DNA of 64,000 nucleotides from Brevundimonas guildfordensis (GCF_014836405.1 NZ_JACSQU010000001.1:186001-250000); one strand, 5' to 3'. Positions 16,957 through 25,801 are shown, numbered from the stretch's first letter. Translations and numbers: made by a program. Notes: a model not told the origin generated them from the letters alone.

Positions 16957-18072
16957 ATGAACGATCTGCGCACCAATTTCGAAGACACCGTCGGCAAGTT
17001 CGTCGATGTCAGCGGCCAGTTCTATCCGGAGAACCAACCCTGGGCGCCGGCCATCGTGACCAAGGAGCAGATCGACGCCGAGATCGAGCGACTGGCCTCC
17101 ATTCCCATGCCGGATAACGGCCGGCGATCCTCCCTGATCGTCCACCCGCGCGCCAACCCCCTCTCGCCGGGCCTGGCCCCGACCACCCAGGTGACGCTGA
17201 ATGTGCTGAAGCCCGGCGAAAGCACCGTGCCCTTCCGGCACAATGGAGCCGAGGTGAATTTCTGCATCCTCGGGTCGGGCGTTGCAGACGTGAATGGCCG
17301 CAAGATCCCGTTCGGCCAGTATGACGTCTACAACGTGCCGTCCTGGACGGCCCACAGCCGCGTCAACAACGGCGCCGGGCTTCAGGTTTTCCTGACCTAT
17401 TCCAACGCGGCGCTGCTGCAGTTCATGCAGGTTCACCAGTATGAGGTGAACCCCGACGTCAGCCTGGCCGTGCCTGAGATGCAGGGCGGCGAGATCAACC
17501 CCCGCCGGGTCAGCCCCTATGGCACGTTTGAGATCGGCGACGATGGCGCGCAGCTCATGCCCTATGAGAAGCTGATCAACCCGCCCGCCGAGGCCTCGCC
17601 CTGCCTGCACTGGCCGTGGGAGCGGGTTGAGGCCGAGATCAAGAAGCTGGCCGATCTGGGGCAGGACTACGTCGGGCGCCGTCTCTACCTGCTCTATAAT
17701 CCGGCGACGGGCCGGACCAATGGCACGACGCACAACTTCTTTGCGACCATGACCATCCGTCCGCCCAAGATCGTGGACCGCCCGCATCGCCACATCTCAG
17801 ATGCCATCAATTACTACTTCAAGGGCTCGGGCCGCAGCACGGTGGCGGGCAACACCTATGAGTGGAAGGCGGGCGATCTGATGCTGTCGGCGCCGGGCTG
17901 GGCCGTGCACAACCACGCCTCCTATGACGACTATGTCTATGAGTTGACGATCCAGAACCAGCCGCTGAACATCGCCATGGATTCCCTGCTCTGGCAGGAG
18001 AACCTGAAGGAGCCGCCGGCGCTGCTCGGCTCGCAGATGGGCTTCGACACCAACCGCAAGACGGTCGCCTGA
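16957..18072 (+). CDS. Bicupin protein of the gentisate/salicylate dioxygenase superfamily
   Basis: A 371-residue two-cupin protein. The first cupin (about 70-150) has only RHNGAE and a later TAH. The second (about 265-345) carries a full metal motif, PHRHISDAINYYFKGSG and then WAVHNH. In classical gentisate and salicylate 1,2-dioxygenases the HxH motif lies in the N-terminal cupin, so this protein has the metal site in the opposite half. A role as ring-cleaving Fe(II) dioxygenase is inferred from fold and from the HpaH/HpaI-like genes directly downstream, which act on C7 2-oxo-dioates such as a salicylate-type cleavage product. Its stop overlaps the start of the hydratase gene (ATGATG region), indicating coupling. 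Confidence 0.65.
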   Translation: MNDLRTNFEDTVGKFVDVSGQFYPENQPWAPAIVTKEQIDAEIERLASIPMPDNGRRSSLIVHPRANPLSPGLAPTTQVTLNVLKPGESTVPFRHNGAEVNFCILGSGVADVNGRKIPFGQYDVYNVPSWTAHSRVNNGAGLQVFLTYSNAALLQFMQVHQYEVNPDVSLAVPEMQGGEINPRRVSPYGTFEIGDDGAQLMPYEKLINPPAEASPCLHWPWERVEAEIKKLADLGQDYVGRRLYLLYNPATGRTNGTTHNFFATMTIRPPKIVDRPHRHISDAINYYFKGSGRSTVAGNTYEWKAGDLMLSAPGWAVHNHASYDDYVYELTIQNQPLNIAMDSLLWQENLKEPPALLGSQMGFDTNRKTVA

Positions 18073-18917
18073 TGGCGGGGGCGGACGCCAGAATCCTGGG
18101 CGACCTCGGCGAGGCTGTGCTGACGCCGGCCGAGGTTCTGGCGGCTGCCCGCGCCTTGGACGGCGCCGAAAGACGCCGCGAGCAGATCAGGCTGCTGAGC
18201 GAGACCCACCCCGCCATGACCATGGCCGATGCCTATGAAATTCAGGCCGCTTGGGTCGGGATGAAGGAGGCGGCGGGCGATCCTCGGATCGGCTGGAAGA
18301 TCGGCCTGACTTCCAGGGCGATGCAGGCGGCGCTCAACATCGACATCCCCGATTCAGGCGTGCTCCTGCGCTCCATGGTCTTTGCCGGCGGGGATGTGGT
18401 TCCGCCGGGGCGCTTCATCCAGCCGCGCGTCGAGGCCGAACTGGCCTTTGTCATGGCCAAGGATATCGCGCCGGACGCCACGCCCGAGCAGATTCTTGAG
18501 GCGACTGATCACATCGTCCCGGCGCTGGAAATCCTCGACACCCGGATTACCCGAGCGGACCCGATGACGGGACGCGCCCGGACAGTCTTCGACACCATTG
18601 CGGATAACGCCGCAAACGCCGGAGTCGTTCTGGGCCAGCCTCGGCGGGGTATGAGCGCATCCGACCTGCGCTGGGCGGGTGCGATCGTCTCGCGCAATGG
18701 CGAGGTTGAGGAGACAGGCCTGGGGGCGGGCGTCCTGGGCGATCCGTTGCTGTCCGTGTCCTGGCTGGCCCAGAGGCTGGGGGCCTATGGCGACCGTATT
18801 CGGGCTGGGGAGGTAGTCCTTTCCGGCTCGTTTATCCGGCCGATCGAAGCGCCGCCGGGCTCCAAGATCTCTGCTGATTTCGGCCCTCTGGGCCTTGTGA
18901 CCTTGAATTTCGACTAG
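18072..18917 (+). CDS. hpaH: 2-oxo-hepta-ene-1,7-dioate hydratase (HpaH-like)
   Basis: A 281-residue hydratase of the fumarylacetoacetate-hydrolase fold, matching HpaH along its length: [40 protein letters not shown], acidic metal ligands in [11 protein letters not shown], then [26 protein letters not shown], and [11 protein letters not shown] near the end. HpaH adds water to 2-oxohept-3-ene-1,7-dioate in homoprotocatechuate degradation to give 4-hydroxy-2-oxoheptanedioate. The upstream hpa genes (hpaB-hpaG) are absent here, so the same chemistry is probably used on a C7 dioate made by another ring-cleavage enzyme, plausibly the bicupin protein just upstream. Confidence 0.85.
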   Translation: MAGADARILGDLGEAVLTPAEVLAAARALDGAERRREQIRLLSETHPAMTMADAYEIQAAWVGMKEAAGDPRIGWKIGLTSRAMQAALNIDIPDSGVLLRSMVFAGGDVVPPGRFIQPRVEAELAFVMAKDIAPDATPEQILEATDHIVPALEILDTRITRADPMTGRARTVFDTIADNAANAGVVLGQPRRGMSASDLRWAGAIVSRNGEVEETGLGAGVLGDPLLSVSWLAQRLGAYGDRIRAGEVVLSGSFIRPIEAPPGSKISADFGPLGLVTLNFD

Positions 18918-18939
18918 GGCGACAGAAAGAAGACGATCC

Positions 18940-19734
18940 GTGGTGAACCGCTTCAAGACCGCCATTCAGCAAGGCCAGGCCCAGATCGGATTCTGGCAGG
19001 CCTTGGCCAATCCCTATACCGTCGAGATCTGCGCCGGGGCCGGTTTCGACTGGCTCCTGCTCGATGCCGAACATGGGCCCAATGACCTGCCGTTGATCCT
19101 GTCCCAGCTCCAGGCCGCCGCGACGGGAACGGCCGAGCCGGTGGTTCGACTGCCCGTGGCCGACACGGCTCTGGTCAAGCAGTATCTGGACATCGGCGCT
19201 CGCACCCTGCTCATCCCCATGGTCGAGACGGCCGAAGAGGCGGCGGCCATGGTACGGGCGACCCGCTATCCGCCCCATGGCGTCCGGGGCGTGGGCTCCG
19301 CCATTGGTCGGGCCAGCCGGTGGAACCGCGACTCCGACTATCTGAAGACCGCCGAGGCGGACCTATGCTTGTTGGTCCAGGTCGAATGCCGTCGGGCGCT
19401 GGACAATCTGGAAGCCATCGCGTCGGTCGAAGGTGTCGACGGGGTTTTTATTGGACCCTCAGACCTCGCCGCCGACCTGGGCCACCTCGGCAATCCGGGA
19501 CATCCTGAAGTTCAGGAGGCGATACTGGGCGCCATCGCCACACTGAAACGGTGCGGCAGGCCTTCGGGCATGTTGATCGCCGATCAGGCCTTGGCCCGGA
19601 CCTATATCGAGCTGGGGGCCAGTTTCGTCGCCGTCGGCACCGACGTCACCGTTCTCGCTCGCGGCGCCGAGGCGTTGGCGGAACGCTTTGGGCGAGGTCC
19701 GAAGCATCAGGTCGCCTCGGGCGGGGTGTACTGA
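18940..19734 (+). CDS. hpaI: 4-hydroxy-2-oxo-heptanedioate aldolase (HpaI-like)
   Basis: Class II, HpaI/HpcH-family aldolase of 264 residues, GTG start. Family landmarks are [33 protein letters not shown], the PVVRLP strand, the long [15 protein letters not shown] segment with the active-site Arg, [15 protein letters not shown] with a metal-ligand Glu, and [13 protein letters not shown]. It cleaves 4-hydroxy-2-oxo-acids to pyruvate plus an aldehyde; for the heptanedioate the aldehyde is succinate semialdehyde. It sits between the hydratase and the aldehyde dehydrogenase that would consume that aldehyde, so the three genes read as consecutive steps. Confidence 0.87.
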   Translation: MVNRFKTAIQQGQAQIGFWQALANPYTVEICAGAGFDWLLLDAEHGPNDLPLILSQLQAAATGTAEPVVRLPVADTALVKQYLDIGARTLLIPMVETAEEAAAMVRATRYPPHGVRGVGSAIGRASRWNRDSDYLKTAEADLCLLVQVECRRALDNLEAIASVEGVDGVFIGPSDLAADLGHLGNPGHPEVQEAILGAIATLKRCGRPSGMLIADQALARTYIELGASFVAVGTDVTVLARGAEALAERFGRGPKHQVASGGVY

Positions 19735-19735
19735 C

Positions 19736-21118
19736 ATGGCCGTTGAAGCGATCTCGATCAATCCGGCCACCGGGAAGGAACTGGGCCGGTATCCCTTCAT
19801 GACCGCTGACCAGATCGAGGCGGCGGTGGCGAACGCTGAGGAAGGATCGGGAATCTGGGCGGGTCTGCCGATTGAATCGAGGATGGCGGCCCTGCGACAG
19901 CTAGGGGAGGTGCTGAGCCGCAGGCGTGAAGACCTAGCCCGGACGATCAGCCTTGAAATGGGCAAGCCTGTCACGGCCGCCGTGGCCGAGGTCGTCAAGT
20001 GCGCTCACCTTTGCGCCTGGTATGCCGACCATGCCCCCGCTCTGCTGGCCGACGAAGCTCCTGACGTCGGCGATGAGCAGGCCGTGGTCCGCTATCTGCC
20101 GCTCGGCGTCATCCTGGCGGTCATGCCCTGGAACTTCCCCATCTGGCAGGTCCTGCGCGCCGCCGTGCCGGTGATGACGTCCGGCAACGGCTTTATCCTG
20201 AAGCACGCCGAAAACGTGCAGGGCTGCGCCCGGGCGCTGGAAGCCTGTTTTGCCGAGGCCGGTGTCCCGCGCGGGGCCTTTGTCGTCATCAACGCCGACC
20301 GGGCGGCCGTAAGCGGCCTTCTGGCTGATGCCCGCATCGCGGGTTTGACAGTGACGGCAGGCGTGGCCGCCGGATCGGCCCTGGCAGCCGAAGCGGGACG
20401 CAATCTGAAAAAGAGCCTGCTCGAACTGGGCGGCTCAGACCCCTACATTGTGTTGGCCGATGCTGATCTGGACGCTGCGGTCGCCACCGCCATCGCCGCC
20501 CGTTTCCAGAACTGCGGACAGGTCTGCATTGCGGCCAAGCGCATCATTGTCGAGCGTTCGGTGGCGAAGGCCTTCATCGAGCGTTTCGTGGAGGCGGCTT
20601 CGCGATTGAAGGTCGGCGATCCTCTGGACCCGGCGACGCAGATGGGACCGTTGTCGCGCCGTCGGCTTCGGGCGGAACTGCATGACCAGATCACTCGCAG
20701 TCTGAACATGGGGGCGCGGCTCCTGCTCGGCGGGGCCCTGCCCGACGGGCCGGGGGCCTATTATCCGCCGACTGTCCTGGTGGGCGTGCCTCAGGACGCG
20801 CCGGTGCTGCGCGAAGAGACCTTTGGTCCGGTCGCGCCCATCCTCATCGCCGAGGACGCGGACGAGGCAGTGCGGATCGCCAATGACAGCGACTTCGGCC
20901 TCTCGGCCTCTCTGTGGTCGCGGGATATCGACCGGGCGCGGTCCCTGGCCGCTCGCATCCAGACCGGGGCCGTCTTCATCAATGGCATGTCGGCATCGGA
21001 CCCACGCGTGCCGATCGGCGGGATCAAGAAAAGCGGATATGGCCGCGAACTGTCGCACTTCGGCGTGAAGGAGTTCACCAATGCCCAGCTGGTCTGGGTC
21101 AAGGGGGACGGGCGATGA
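19736..21118 (+). CDS. Succinate-semialdehyde-type aldehyde dehydrogenase
   Basis: NAD(P)-dependent aldehyde dehydrogenase, 460 residues from the ATG at 19736, directly after the aldolase stop. Motifs include PWNFPIWQ (cofactor channel), the catalytic Glu in LELGGSDPYIVL, the catalytic Cys in QNCGQVCIAAKR, EETFGPV, and KKSGYGREL near the end. The succinate-semialdehyde dehydrogenase subfamily is the best fit. Position after HpaI suggests oxidation of the C4 semialdehyde released by the aldolase to succinate (or to fumarate, if the ring-cleavage product keeps an extra double bond). The stop overlaps the start of the next gene. Confidence 0.87.
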   Translation: MAVEAISINPATGKELGRYPFMTADQIEAAVANAEEGSGIWAGLPIESRMAALRQLGEVLSRRREDLARTISLEMGKPVTAAVAEVVKCAHLCAWYADHAPALLADEAPDVGDEQAVVRYLPLGVILAVMPWNFPIWQVLRAAVPVMTSGNGFILKHAENVQGCARALEACFAEAGVPRGAFVVINADRAAVSGLLADARIAGLTVTAGVAAGSALAAEAGRNLKKSLLELGGSDPYIVLADADLDAAVATAIAARFQNCGQVCIAAKRIIVERSVAKAFIERFVEAASRLKVGDPLDPATQMGPLSRRRLRAELHDQITRSLNMGARLLLGGALPDGPGAYYPPTVLVGVPQDAPVLREETFGPVAPILIAEDADEAVRIANDSDFGLSASLWSRDIDRARSLAARIQTGAVFINGMSASDPRVPIGGIKKSGYGRELSHFGVKEFTNAQLVWVKGDGR

Positions 21119-21798
21119 TCAACAAGATAATGGCCTCCGCGGCGGAGGCGGTGTCGGATATCGGCGACGGCTCCACCATCATGATCGGCGGGTTCGGCGC
21201 GGCGGGGATGCCGGATCAACTGATCGACGCCTTGATCGACCAGGGCGCGAAGGATCTCACCGTTATCAATAATAACGCCGGCAATGGCGACCGGGGGCTG
21301 GCGGCCCTGATCCGCGAGGGGCGGGTGCGCAAGATCATCTGCTCCTTTCCGCGGCAGTCGGATTCCCAGCATTTCGACGCCCGCTATCGGGCCGGTCAGA
21401 TCGAGCTGGAGCTGGCGCCGCAAGGCAATCTGGCGGCGCGCATCCAGGCTGCGGGGGCGGGTCTCGGCGCCATCTTCACCCCGACCGGCTATGGCACCGA
21501 CCTGGCCAGGGGCAATGAGGTCCGCGAGATCGACGGAGTCATGCATGTGCTGGAATATCCGCTCCACGCCGACTTTGCCCTGATCCAGGCCTTCAAGGGG
21601 GATCGCTGGGGCAATCTGGTCTACCGCAAGGCGGCGCGGAATTTTGGACCCATCATGGCCATGGCGGCCCGTTGCGCCATCGCCGAGGTCAGCGAGACGG
21701 TCGAGCTGGGCGACCTGGATCCCGAGGTGGTCGTGACGCCTGGCGTCTTCGTCCAGAGGCTTGTCTGCGTCCCCTCCGCGCTGGAGGCTGCGGCATGA
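21115..21798 (+). CDS. pcaI: 3-oxoadipate CoA-transferase, alpha subunit
   Basis: A 227-residue subunit A of a class I CoA-transferase: TIMIGGFGAAGMPDQLIDAL (oxyanion-side glycine motif), NNNAGNGDRGLAALI, and FTPTGYGTDLARG. It fits the PcaI type. With the adjacent beta subunit it transfers CoA from succinyl-CoA to 3-oxoadipate. It overlaps both neighbours by four bases, as expected for a tightly coupled operon. Maleylacetate reductase and hydroxyquinol dioxygenase genes downstream supply 3-oxoadipate, which supports the substrate assignment. Confidence 0.88.
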   Translation: MINKIMASAAEAVSDIGDGSTIMIGGFGAAGMPDQLIDALIDQGAKDLTVINNNAGNGDRGLAALIREGRVRKIICSFPRQSDSQHFDARYRAGQIELELAPQGNLAARIQAAGAGLGAIFTPTGYGTDLARGNEVREIDGVMHVLEYPLHADFALIQAFKGDRWGNLVYRKAARNFGPIMAMAARCAIAEVSETVELGDLDPEVVVTPGVFVQRLVCVPSALEAAA

Positions 21799-22451
21799 AG
21801 CGGATGAATCGTCAGATGATGGCCTATCGGCTAGCGCAGGACATACCGGACGGGGCCTATGTGAACCTGGGGATCGGCCTGCCCACCCTGGTGGCCAACT
21901 GCCTGCCGCCCGATCGCGAGATCATCCTTCAGAGCGAGAACGGCCTCCTCGGCATGGGGCCAGCGCCCAAGGCGGGGCAGGAGGATCCTGACCTCATCAA
22001 TGCGGGCAAGCAGTCCGTCACCCTTCTGCCGGGCGGATGCTTTTTCCACCACGCTGACAGCTTCGCCATGATGCGGGGCGGCCATATCGACATCTGCGTC
22101 CTGGGGGCCTTTCAGGTGGCCGCCAACGGCGATCTGGCCAACTGGCACACAGGGGCCCCCGACGCCATTCCTGCCGTGGGCGGGGCGATGGACCTGGCGG
22201 TCGGTGCGCGCCAGACCTTTGTCATGATGGAGCTTATGGCCCGTGATGGCTCCAGCAAGCTGGTCAAGCAGTGCACCTATCCGCTGACGGGCCTGGCCTG
22301 CGTCTCGCGCATCTATACGGATGTGGCGATCTTTGAGCTGAGCGGCGGACGCGCCGGGGTCATCGAGCTCGTGGACGGCCTGACGTTCGACGAGCTTTGC
22401 AGCATGACCGACCTGCCCCTGATCGACGCCCGGGAGGGAGCTTCAGCATGA
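21795..22451 (+). CDS. pcaJ: 3-oxoadipate CoA-transferase, beta subunit
   Basis: A 218-residue subunit B of the class I CoA-transferase. It holds the catalytic glutamate in SENGLLGMGP (about residue 51), preceded by VNLGIGLPTLVAN, and followed by the HHADSFAMMRGGHIDICVLGAFQV segment split across the domain. It starts with ATG inside the end of pcaI (four-base overlap) and its stop overlaps the start of the thiolase gene. It forms a heteromer with PcaI. Confidence 0.88.
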   Translation: MKRMNRQMMAYRLAQDIPDGAYVNLGIGLPTLVANCLPPDREIILQSENGLLGMGPAPKAGQEDPDLINAGKQSVTLLPGGCFFHHADSFAMMRGGHIDICVLGAFQVAANGDLANWHTGAPDAIPAVGGAMDLAVGARQTFVMMELMARDGSSKLVKQCTYPLTGLACVSRIYTDVAIFELSGGRAGVIELVDGLTFDELCSMTDLPLIDAREGASA

Positions 22452-23653
22452 GCCAGGCCTTTATCTGCGACGGGGTGCGGACGCCCATCGGTCGTTATGG
22501 CGGTGGGCTGGCCGGGATCAGGGCGGACGATCTGGCCGCCTTGCCGCTCCGCACCCTGGCGGCCCGCCACGAGCAGCTCGATCCGGCGGGAATTGATGAG
22601 GTGATCCTGGGCTGCGCCAATCAGGCGGGCGAGGATAACCGCAACGTCGCCCGCATGGCCGTTTTGCTGGCCGGGCTGCCGCACACGGTGCCGGGCGTGA
22701 CGGTCAACCGGCTGTGCGCCTCGGGTCTCGAAGCCGTCGGGCAGATGGCACGAGCCATTCGCTGCGGAGAAATGAGCCTGGGGATTGCGGGCGGGGTCGA
22801 AAGCATGACGCGCGCGCCCTTCGTCCTGGGCAAATCCCCCACGGCTTTTGATCGCGGGGCGCAGCTGGAAGACACCACTATGGGATGGCGCTTCGTCAAC
22901 CCGCAGCTGTCAGCCGACTATGGCGCCGAATCCATGCCCTGTACGGCCGAGATGGTCGCCGATGAATACGGCGTCTCGCGCGCCGATCAGGACGCCTTTG
23001 CCCTGCGCAGCCATCAGCGCGCCATTGCGGCCCAGGCCAGTGGCTTTTTCGCGGGCGAGATCATGCCCGTGACCGTGCCGGGACGGCGCGGCCAATCGAC
23101 GGAAGTCACGACCGATGAGCGACCACGCGCCGACACCGACCTGGAGGGGCTGTCGCGTCTCAAGCCCCTGTTCGGACCGGAAGGAACGATCACGGCGGGC
23201 AACTCGTCCGGGATCAATGACGGCGCGGCGGCCCTGCTGATCGCCAGCGAGGAGGCGGCCAGCCGTCATGGTCTGACGCCCAGGGCACGCATCCTGGGGA
23301 TGGCCTCGACCGGGGTGCTGCCGCGCATCATGGGCATAGGCCCGGTGTCCGCCGCTCAGAAGCTCATGCGCCAGCTTGGGCTCTCCATCGCGGACTTCGA
23401 CGCCATCGAGCTGAATGAGGCCTTTGCCAGCCAGTCTCTGGCCGTGATGCGCCAGCTCGGCCTGCCGGATGATGCGTCTCATGTGAACCCCAATGGCGGA
23501 GCTATTGCTCTGGGCCATCCGCTGGGGATGTCGGGCGCCCGCCTGGCCCTGACCCTGGTCAGGCAGCTTGAGGCGACCGGCGGCCGCAAGGGCCTGGCCA
23601 CGCTCTGCGTCGGCGTCGGCATGGGCCTGGCCCTGGCTGTAGAAAGGGTATGA
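22448..23653 (+). CDS. pcaF: 3-oxoadipyl-CoA thiolase
   Basis: Thiolase of 401 residues with a full catalytic set: nucleophile Cys in NRLCASGLEAV (about 90), NEAFA, the GGAIALGHPLGMSGAR motif with the catalytic His, and the final Cys in LCVGVGMG. Known members cleave 3-oxoadipyl-CoA to succinyl-CoA and acetyl-CoA. It is preceded by pcaIJ and followed by maleylacetate reductase, giving a complete lower 3-oxoadipate branch. It overlaps neighbours on both sides by four bases. Confidence 0.88.
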   Translation: MSQAFICDGVRTPIGRYGGGLAGIRADDLAALPLRTLAARHEQLDPAGIDEVILGCANQAGEDNRNVARMAVLLAGLPHTVPGVTVNRLCASGLEAVGQMARAIRCGEMSLGIAGGVESMTRAPFVLGKSPTAFDRGAQLEDTTMGWRFVNPQLSADYGAESMPCTAEMVADEYGVSRADQDAFALRSHQRAIAAQASGFFAGEIMPVTVPGRRGQSTEVTTDERPRADTDLEGLSRLKPLFGPEGTITAGNSSGINDGAAALLIASEEAASRHGLTPRARILGMASTGVLPRIMGIGPVSAAQKLMRQLGLSIADFDAIELNEAFASQSLAVMRQLGLPDDASHVNPNGGAIALGHPLGMSGARLALTLVRQLEATGGRKGLATLCVGVGMGLALAVERV

Positions 23654-24720
23654 AAATGCAGGCTTTCACCTATGAATCCCGTCCGGGGCGGGTCGTGTTC
23701 GGCGAGGGCAGTCTCAAGGGCGTGGCCGAAGAAGTCAGGCGCCTTGGCCTCGAGCGGGTGGTTGTCGTGTCGGGGGCTGAACTGCGGCCGCTGGCCGATG
23801 AGGTCGCCGGTTTGATCGGCCAGACCTGTGCGGGCGTCATCGCCGAAGCCGTGATGCACACGCCTGTCGCGGTGACCGAGGCGGTGCTTATGCAGGTCCA
23901 GCGACTCGAGGCCGACGGTCTGGTGGCCATTGGCGGCGGCTCGTCGATCGGCCTGGCCAAGGCGGTCGCCCTGCGAACGGATCTGCCCCAGATCGCCATT
24001 CCGACCACCTATGCCGGATCGGAAATGACGCCGGTGATCGGCGAGACCAAGGATGGAGCCAAGGTCACCCAGACCACGCCCAAGGTCCTGCCCGAGGTGG
24101 TCATCTATGACGCCAACCTCACCCTTGGCCTGGCTGTCGGCATCTCTGTGACCAGCGGAATCAACGCCATCGCCCACGCGGTCGAGGCCCTTTATGCCCG
24201 GGATCGCAACCCGATCATTGATCTGATGGCCCGTGAGGGGATCCGAGCCCTTTTTGAGGCCCTACCGACGATCGCCGGAAATCCCGCTGATCGCGCCGCT
24301 CGCGCAAAGGCCCAATACGGGGCCTGGATGTGCGGAATGTGCCTGGCGGGGGCGGGCATGGCCCTGCACCACAAGCTCTGCCACACCTTGGGGGGCAGCT
24401 ATGGCCTGCCCCATGCCGAGACCCACACGGTCATCCTGCCTCACGCCCTGGCCTACAACGCTCCCGCCGTGCCGGAGGCGATGGCCGCCCTCAGATTGGC
24501 CACGGGAAGTGACGACCCGGCGCTGGCCCTACAGGAGCTGTCGCGCAAGGCCGGCGGCCCGGTGCGTCTGAGCGACCTGGGTCTGGCGGAGGCCGACATC
24601 GACGGTGCGGTCGAGCGGGCCCTGGCCAACCCCTACTGGAATCCGAGGCCGCTGGAGGCCGGGCCTTTGCGCGAAACCCTGAGGCGCGCCTTCGCCGGCG
24701 AAGCGCCCGTTAGCCCCTAG
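23650..24720 (+). CDS. Maleylacetate reductase
   Basis: Iron-alcohol-dehydrogenase-family protein of 356 residues. It shows FGEGSLKGVAEEV at the N terminus, the nucleotide-binding GGGSSIGLAK (about 96), PTTYAGSEMTPV, the SGINAIAHAVEALYA helix, and the HHKLCHTLGGSYGLPHAETH segment with metal-ligand positions. Maleylacetate reductases of hydroxyquinol and chlorocatechol pathways share this pattern. It reduces maleylacetate to 3-oxoadipate with NAD(P)H. The neighbouring intradiol dioxygenase makes its substrate and pcaIJF consume its product. The ATG at 23650 overlaps the thiolase stop; a second ATG at 23656 is possible. Confidence 0.87.
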   Translation: MKMQAFTYESRPGRVVFGEGSLKGVAEEVRRLGLERVVVVSGAELRPLADEVAGLIGQTCAGVIAEAVMHTPVAVTEAVLMQVQRLEADGLVAIGGGSSIGLAKAVALRTDLPQIAIPTTYAGSEMTPVIGETKDGAKVTQTTPKVLPEVVIYDANLTLGLAVGISVTSGINAIAHAVEALYARDRNPIIDLMAREGIRALFEALPTIAGNPADRAARAKAQYGAWMCGMCLAGAGMALHHKLCHTLGGSYGLPHAETHTVILPHALAYNAPAVPEAMAALRLATGSDDPALALQELSRKAGGPVRLSDLGLAEADIDGAVERALANPYWNPRPLEAGPLRETLRRAFAGEAPVSP

Positions 24721-24749
24721 GGCGCCCGCAGATGAGAGAGGAGAGGATC

Positions 24750-25646
24750 GTGTCAGAGGCTTCAGATCGGTCGGTCGCCTGGTTCGACAAGGCCAGGTCC
24801 GCCGAGATCGTCAACGGACGCATGGGGCCCGAAACGCCCGCGCGACTGCGCGAGGTGGTCTCGGTTTTCGTCAAACACCTGCACGCGGCCGTGGTGGAGT
24901 CGCGCCTGACCGAAGCCGAATGGATGGAGGGCATCCAGTTCCTGACCGCCGTGGGACACAAATGCACCGATTGGCGTCAGGAGTTCATCCTGCTGTCCGA
25001 CGTGCTGGGCCTGTCCATGCTGGTCGATGCGGTGTCTCACGACCGACCCGAAGGCGCGACCGAGAACACGGTGCTGGGTCCTTTCTACGTCCCTTCCGCC
25101 CCGGCCTACCCCAAGGGAGGCGACATCTGTTTAGACGGGCAGGGCGAGCCGCTGCTGGTCACGGGGCAGGTTCGCAACGAGGCAGGCCAGCCCTTGGCCG
25201 GCGTCACGGTCGAGGTGTGGCAGACCAATGACGAGGGTTTTTACGACGTCCAGCAGCCGGGGGTTCAGCCCGAGAATAATCTGCGCGGCGTCTTCGTCAC
25301 GGATGAGGAAGGCCAATACGCCTTCGTCAGCGTCAAGCCGCGGCATTATCCGATCCCCGATGACGGTCCGGTGGGCCAACTGCTGAGCGCACTTGGTCGA
25401 CATCCCAATCGCCCGGCCCACATCCATTTCATCGTGCGCCAGGACGGATATGACCCGGTCACGACCCACATCTTTGCGCCGGATTGTCCCTATCTGGAGA
25501 GCGACCCGGTCTTTGGCGTCAAACCGTCTCTGATTGCTGAATTCCGGGACAGTCGCGACCAGAATCTGGCCAGGACCTATGGCCTGGAATCGCCGTTCTG
25601 GCACGTCGAGTGGGACTTTGTTCTCGTCGGGAAGGCTGACCGCTGA
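24750..25646 (+). CDS. Hydroxyquinol 1,2-dioxygenase (intradiol)
   Basis: Intradiol ring-cleavage dioxygenase of about 298 residues. After the N-terminal helical dimerisation part comes TENTVLGPFY-type sequence, then VEVWQTNDEGFYDVQQP, RGVFVTDEEGQYAF, HYPIPDDGPVG with a Tyr ligand, and RPAHIHF with two His ligands of the non-haem Fe(III). The DVQ and PIPxDGPVG motifs are those of hydroxyquinol dioxygenases rather than catechol dioxygenases. The product would be maleylacetate, matching the reductase upstream. I prefer GTG 24750 because AGAGGAGAGG lies just before it; ATG 24732 is in frame. No hydroxyquinol-forming monooxygenase is visible in the window. Confidence 0.87.
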   Translation: MSEASDRSVAWFDKARSAEIVNGRMGPETPARLREVVSVFVKHLHAAVVESRLTEAEWMEGIQFLTAVGHKCTDWRQEFILLSDVLGLSMLVDAVSHDRPEGATENTVLGPFYVPSAPAYPKGGDICLDGQGEPLLVTGQVRNEAGQPLAGVTVEVWQTNDEGFYDVQQPGVQPENNLRGVFVTDEEGQYAFVSVKPRHYPIPDDGPVGQLLSALGRHPNRPAHIHFIVRQDGYDPVTTHIFAPDCPYLESDPVFGVKPSLIAEFRDSRDQNLARTYGLESPFWHVEWDFVLVGKADR

Positions 25647-25704
25647 CTTGGAATTATCGCCTAATTTCAATGCTTATGTCTGGATGAGCTCCGCATATGA
25701 AAGC

Positions 25705-25721
25705 GATAACCGGGGGTTATC
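25705..25721. promoter_or_regulatory. LysR-type box GATAA-N7-TTATC upstream of CoA-module operon
   Basis: Perfect inverted repeat GATAACC-GGG-GGTTATC. Its core ATAA-N7-TTAT is identical in outer bases to the boxes at 7778 and 32960, and the flanks (GC before, GG-GC after) also resemble those at 7777. It lies about 255 bases before the CaiB gene. Recognition by the LysR protein at 33090 is inferred. Confidence 0.65.
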
Positions 25722-25783
25722 GGGGCGCTGAAAATCGGATTGGTTCGAGCGTTCCGGCCCAGCTAGACTCGGTCTCATAGGTT

Positions 25784-25801
25784 AGCCTTTTGAGAAAGGC
25801 T
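25784..25801. repeat. Hairpin with 7-bp stem
   Basis: AGCCTTT, loop TGAG, then AAAGGCT. It lies between the two catabolic operons and could act in attenuation or 3-prime-end protection. There is no following T-run. Confidence 0.45.

Noticed and set aside
16957-18072. Naming the bicupin protein gentisate 1,2-dioxygenase
   Set aside because: The metal motif is in the second cupin rather than the first, and no maleylpyruvate isomerase or hydrolase of the gentisate pathway is present.
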